NCBI RefSeq assembly: GCF_040054535.1
Contig: NC_090791.1
Location: forward strand, 19,820,327-19,884,326
Direction of reading: 5' to 3'
Source: Antennarius striatus
Lineage: Eukaryota; Chordata; Actinopteri; Lophiiformes; Antennariidae
Length of the DNA stretch: 64,000 nt
Part shown: positions 61,454 to 64,000 of the stretch, piece by piece
Numbering within the stretch: the stretch's first letter is position 1
How the letters are laid out: each line of letters starts with the position of its first letter
The notes under the pieces: generated by a model
What the model saw: only the letters and a program-made list of their open reading frames with translations
Database searches by the model: none
What the model was told of the DNA's origin: nothing
Made by a program: the position numbers and the translations under genes

Positions 61454-61540
61454 TATAGATAGATACTTTATTATTCCCAGAGGAAATTGTATAATCCAAT
61501 CCATGTCCCTAACCCTAATCCTGACATTAACCCAATATTC
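61084..61540 (-). repeat. Degenerate telomere-like array (CCCTAA-related) in an FBXL16 intron
   Basis: Units ccctaa with atccctaat and atccccaat variants form a 24-bp higher-order period (about 61145-61270). The C-rich strand is the + strand, opposite to the array at 28720. A LINE tail interrupts it at 61367-61495. Confidence 0.9.
61367..61495 (-). mobile_element. L2-like LINE 3' tail with (GACA)n, 18-bp target duplication
   Basis: A (GACA)n run of about 85 bp, then gatagatactttattattcc and cagaggaaattgtat, the 3' end of the L2-like family at 4796. Flanking repeats ccaatccctgtccctaac (61349-61366) and ccaatccatgtccctaac (61496-61513) agree at 17/18. Confidence 0.85.
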
Positions 61541-62558
61541 CTACAAGCCCTAACAGTGACAGTTTCATGAGCTTCTTCAATGATTAAATTCTCAGAGACT
61601 AACTCATCAGCTTCTGCCTTAAATTCTATCACTTTACCTCCAAACTCAGGGAGTAAGATCACAGAATTACGATCTGATGCGTATCTGCACTACTTCTCCA
61701 ATCGACTTCCACAAACTCATTTTGATGAAGTCTTCACTGAAACCCAAACTCCTGTCTCAACCCCAACCCTTCTCTAGGAGATACGGTCAAGCTGTCTTCA
61801 TCGACAGGCTGTGAACCACAGTCTCGTAATGGGCAGCAGCATCTCACTTCAACTGGTAGGTGGGTGGTCCAAGACCAGCATGGACCGCAGTATGGAGTGT
61901 ACACTGCTAGATGGAAGGGTGCTAGTTCACATCCTGGTCACTGCTGAGGTGTTCTTGAGCACGGCATCAAACCTGGTCCCAGGACACTGTCATGTAGCTC
62001 ATCACTTCACCATCACATTCAACATCTGCTCATCTATAATCTACTCGGGGATGACCACGCCCACATCTGGGGGGGCAATCAAATTTGATTCAGGATTGGT
62101 CAATTTCTCTATCAATCACCCCGGAGATGACGTAAGGTTTGGCTTTGTGGTCAATCCGATCGGTTTTGATTGTAACCAAAATATTCCAAACATCTATTGA
62201 TGCAGGAAGCCGTTGTTTTCCAGATTCTAGGATTTGGTGGGGTTAGGGAGGACCACTATGTATATGTAGAAACCTGAAAAAATGTGTTTTTTATAATAGG
62301 ACCCCTCTAAGCTTTCTAAGATATGGCTGGGTCTCTGTGGCTTCTTCGATTCAGAATTCAGCTCCCACATGACAAATTATCCTTTCAGGAGTTCCAGTAT
62401 TGATTGATTTCTTCTGGAAACATGAACGTATGAGTGTAAAAATCTTAATGTTCATATAACAGTATTTTCACCAACAACCTGCTTACTTTAAGTGTAACCT
62501 ACTTTAAGTAACATACTTACGGTCACAGCTACCCTCCCCTCATCTGCACATAACCCAC
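61541..62558. other. FBXL16 intron, remainder
   Basis: No feature recognised. The open frame at 61811-62200 on the + strand has no family motif and opposes the gene. Confidence 0.4.
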
Positions 62559-62824
62559 CTGTCCAACACCAACTCCTCCAGTTTGTGCAGATCACAGGCG
62601 ATGTACTCCAGGGCCATGTCAGTGATCCGGGGGCACCAGGACAGGTCCAGACTGCGTAGTTTACGCAGATTCTCAGCAACCAGCTCCACACCGTCATCTG
62701 TGATCTTGGAGCAGCCAGAGAGGCTGAGGGCAGTCAGGTTGGGAAGGCTGTGCACCATGTTCACCACTCCGTGATTGGTGATCTCCCAGCAGGAGTGGAG
62801 CCGCAGAGTGTGAGTGGTGTAGCC
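62559..62824 (-). CDS. fbxl16: FBXL16 exon (266 nt, main LRR exon)
   Basis: It encodes [20 protein letters not shown] then [60 protein letters not shown] and KLEELVLD. Acceptor cacctgcag, donor GACAG-GTGGGT, phase 0 in and 2 out. Confidence 0.96.
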
Positions 62825-63103
62825 CTGCAGGTGGAAGGCAACGGTACGTAAGAACTTTCTATCCTCTCCACCTTCACTTAATTTGAAGATACACACGCAT
62901 TAATGCAAACGTAAGAAAATTGGAGTTGTGTTCATCTGAATTTCATTTCTCTCGTCAAACAAATTGAACATCCCATGTCTTTACCATATCAAGGTTAGAA
63001 ATATTTCAAAAACACTGATATTTTAATCTATAGTTTGTTTGTTTGTTTTTTATTTCAAAAATGTGAAAAGATACGAAAAATTCAGGGGAACTGTTTACTA
63101 TAC
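62825..63103. other. FBXL16 intron
   Basis: Plain A/T-rich intron before the SINE. Confidence 0.5.
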
Positions 63104-63470
63104 TGGGCGGCACGGTGGCGCAGTGGTTAGCACTGCTGCCTCACAACACGGCGGACCCGGGTTCGAGTCCCACTCTGTGCGGAGTTCGCACGCTCTCGCC
63201 GTGTCTGCGTGGGTTCTCTCCGGGTTCTCCGGCTTCCTCCCACCTCCAAAAGCATGCGCTTCAGGTTGATTGGCCGTTCCAAATTGCCCATAAGAATGAG
63301 TGTGTGTGTGTGCATGGTTGTCTGTCTTTGTGTGTGGCTCCGCGGTGCACTGGCGTCGTGCCCGGAGTGTCCCCCGCCTCATGCCCTATGTCGCCGAGAT
63401 AGGCTCCGGCTCCCCGTGACCCGCTGCGACGGATACAGCGGTGGTAATCTGAAGATGACTGACTGACTGT
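63104..63470 (+). mobile_element. tRNA-derived SINE, near full length
   Basis: It begins gggcggcacggtggcgcagt with an A-box-like tggcgcagtgg (63114) and a perfect B-box-like gggttcgagtccc (63158). The body is ttcgcacgctctcgccgtgt, ctccgggttctccggcttcc, cctatgtcgccgagataggc, and the tail a (TGAC)n run (63459-63470). Partial copies lie at 12861, 31740 and 32838. Confidence 0.8.
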
Positions 63471-63765
63471 ATACTATATTCAATTAGGACATATTTTCAA
63501 CTGTCTCCTGATTGGTTAAACGGTTCATTTGACTCTTACTACTTAAAGTTTTAAAGGCTGGTATGTGAAAATATTTTCTGACGTTAAACTGGTCCATGGC
63601 GCAAAAAGGCTGGAGACTGATCTAGATTATGAATGTTAATAAGCACAATAATACTAATAAAAGGGAACTTTGTATCACGTGTTAAAGCAGTACTTGAGGT
63701 GAGAATGAAGGTGTGTGAAGAGAGTCAGGACAGGGGAGCCGGTGCCTCCAGTTTTCACATCCTAC

Positions 63766-64000
63766 CTGTTTGGCTGTGAAGTAGGCCATGGCCGTGTCGG
63801 TAACATGGTAGGCCTGCAGGCTCAGCTCCGACAGGTTGGGCAGGAGCTGTGAAATGGCAGCGATGGCGTCGTCCGCCACGTTGATGCAGTCGCTGACGCT
63901 GAGTGAAGTTAGCCGGGCGTTCAGGCTGGACCACAGCCCGGCTTCTGTGAAGTCATTGCAGCCTGACAGCTCCAGGTGCATCAGACCCTGCATCTGCTCC
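63766..64000 (-). CDS. fbxl16: FBXL16 exon, partial (runs off the right edge)
   Basis: It encodes [20 protein letters not shown] then [40 protein letters not shown] and [18 protein letters not shown]. Donor ACAG-GTAGGA, phase 0. Confidence 0.95.

Noticed and set aside
61811..62200. 129-residue + strand frame in an FBXL16 intron
   Set aside because: No domain, splice or promoter signal supports it; it is antisense to an intron and probably a chance opening.

Overview
The window is nuclear DNA from a vertebrate, most likely a ray-finned (teleost) fish. The signs are small GT-AG-split exons in long introns, many long (CA/TG)n microsatellites, and a set of repeats typical of teleosts: Rex3, RTE and L2/CR1 LINEs, an L1-Tx1-type ORF1, tRNA-derived SINEs, and pogo/Tigger-, piggyBac- and hAT-like short DNA transposons. 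No prokaryotic operon, CRISPR array, phage or plasmid structure is present.

Two protein-coding genes are supported. (1) A septin of the SEPT3/9/12 group lies on the + strand from 11356 to 53429, reconstructed here as 11 exons. Splice phases agree at all ten junctions and give a 957-codon reading frame. Exons 1-2 match the N-terminus of a SEPT9 long isoform, with a very large 1542-nt disordered exon 2. Exons 3-11 carry the GTPase core, which looks closer to SEPT12. (2) FBXL16, an F-box/leucine-rich-repeat protein, lies on the - strand. Its last five exons are at 64000-59930 and it enters from beyond the right edge. The genes converge on a non-coding interval of about 54.1-59.9 kb.

Layout. 1-2.9 kb: decayed CR1/L2-group LINE (-). 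3.0-3.85 kb: TATA/GC-box segment of unknown origin. 3.85-10.26 kb: an unusual 15-bp-period repeat domain with a roughly 0.4-kb higher-order period, split by a Rex3 LINE (itself split by an L2-like LINE) and by a full-length RTE LINE with a 20-bp target-site duplication. 11.0-11.4 kb: septin promoter and exon 1. 11.4-24.8 kb: intron 1, holding a SINE/MITE composite, a relic LINE, a cluster of 5S rRNA-, tRNA-Ala- and tRNA-Ser-like sequences, and an inverted pair of L1-Tx1 ORF1 fragments. 24.8-26.4 kb: septin exon 2. 26.4-46.7 kb: intron 2, with a degenerate telomere-like array, a hAT-like element split by a second RTE copy that ends in a 46-bp snap-back, a third RTE fragment, a piggyBac-like MITE, a candidate alternative promoter near 42 kb and a LINE 3' end. 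46.7-54.1 kb: septin exons 3-11 and 3' UTR. In this part a 44-bp minisatellite copies the exon-4 splice donor nine times. 59.9-64 kb: FBXL16 exons, with a (CA)n tract touching one splice acceptor and a second telomere-like array in an intron.

Protein and repeat identifications come from recognising conserved motifs by eye; no database search was run.
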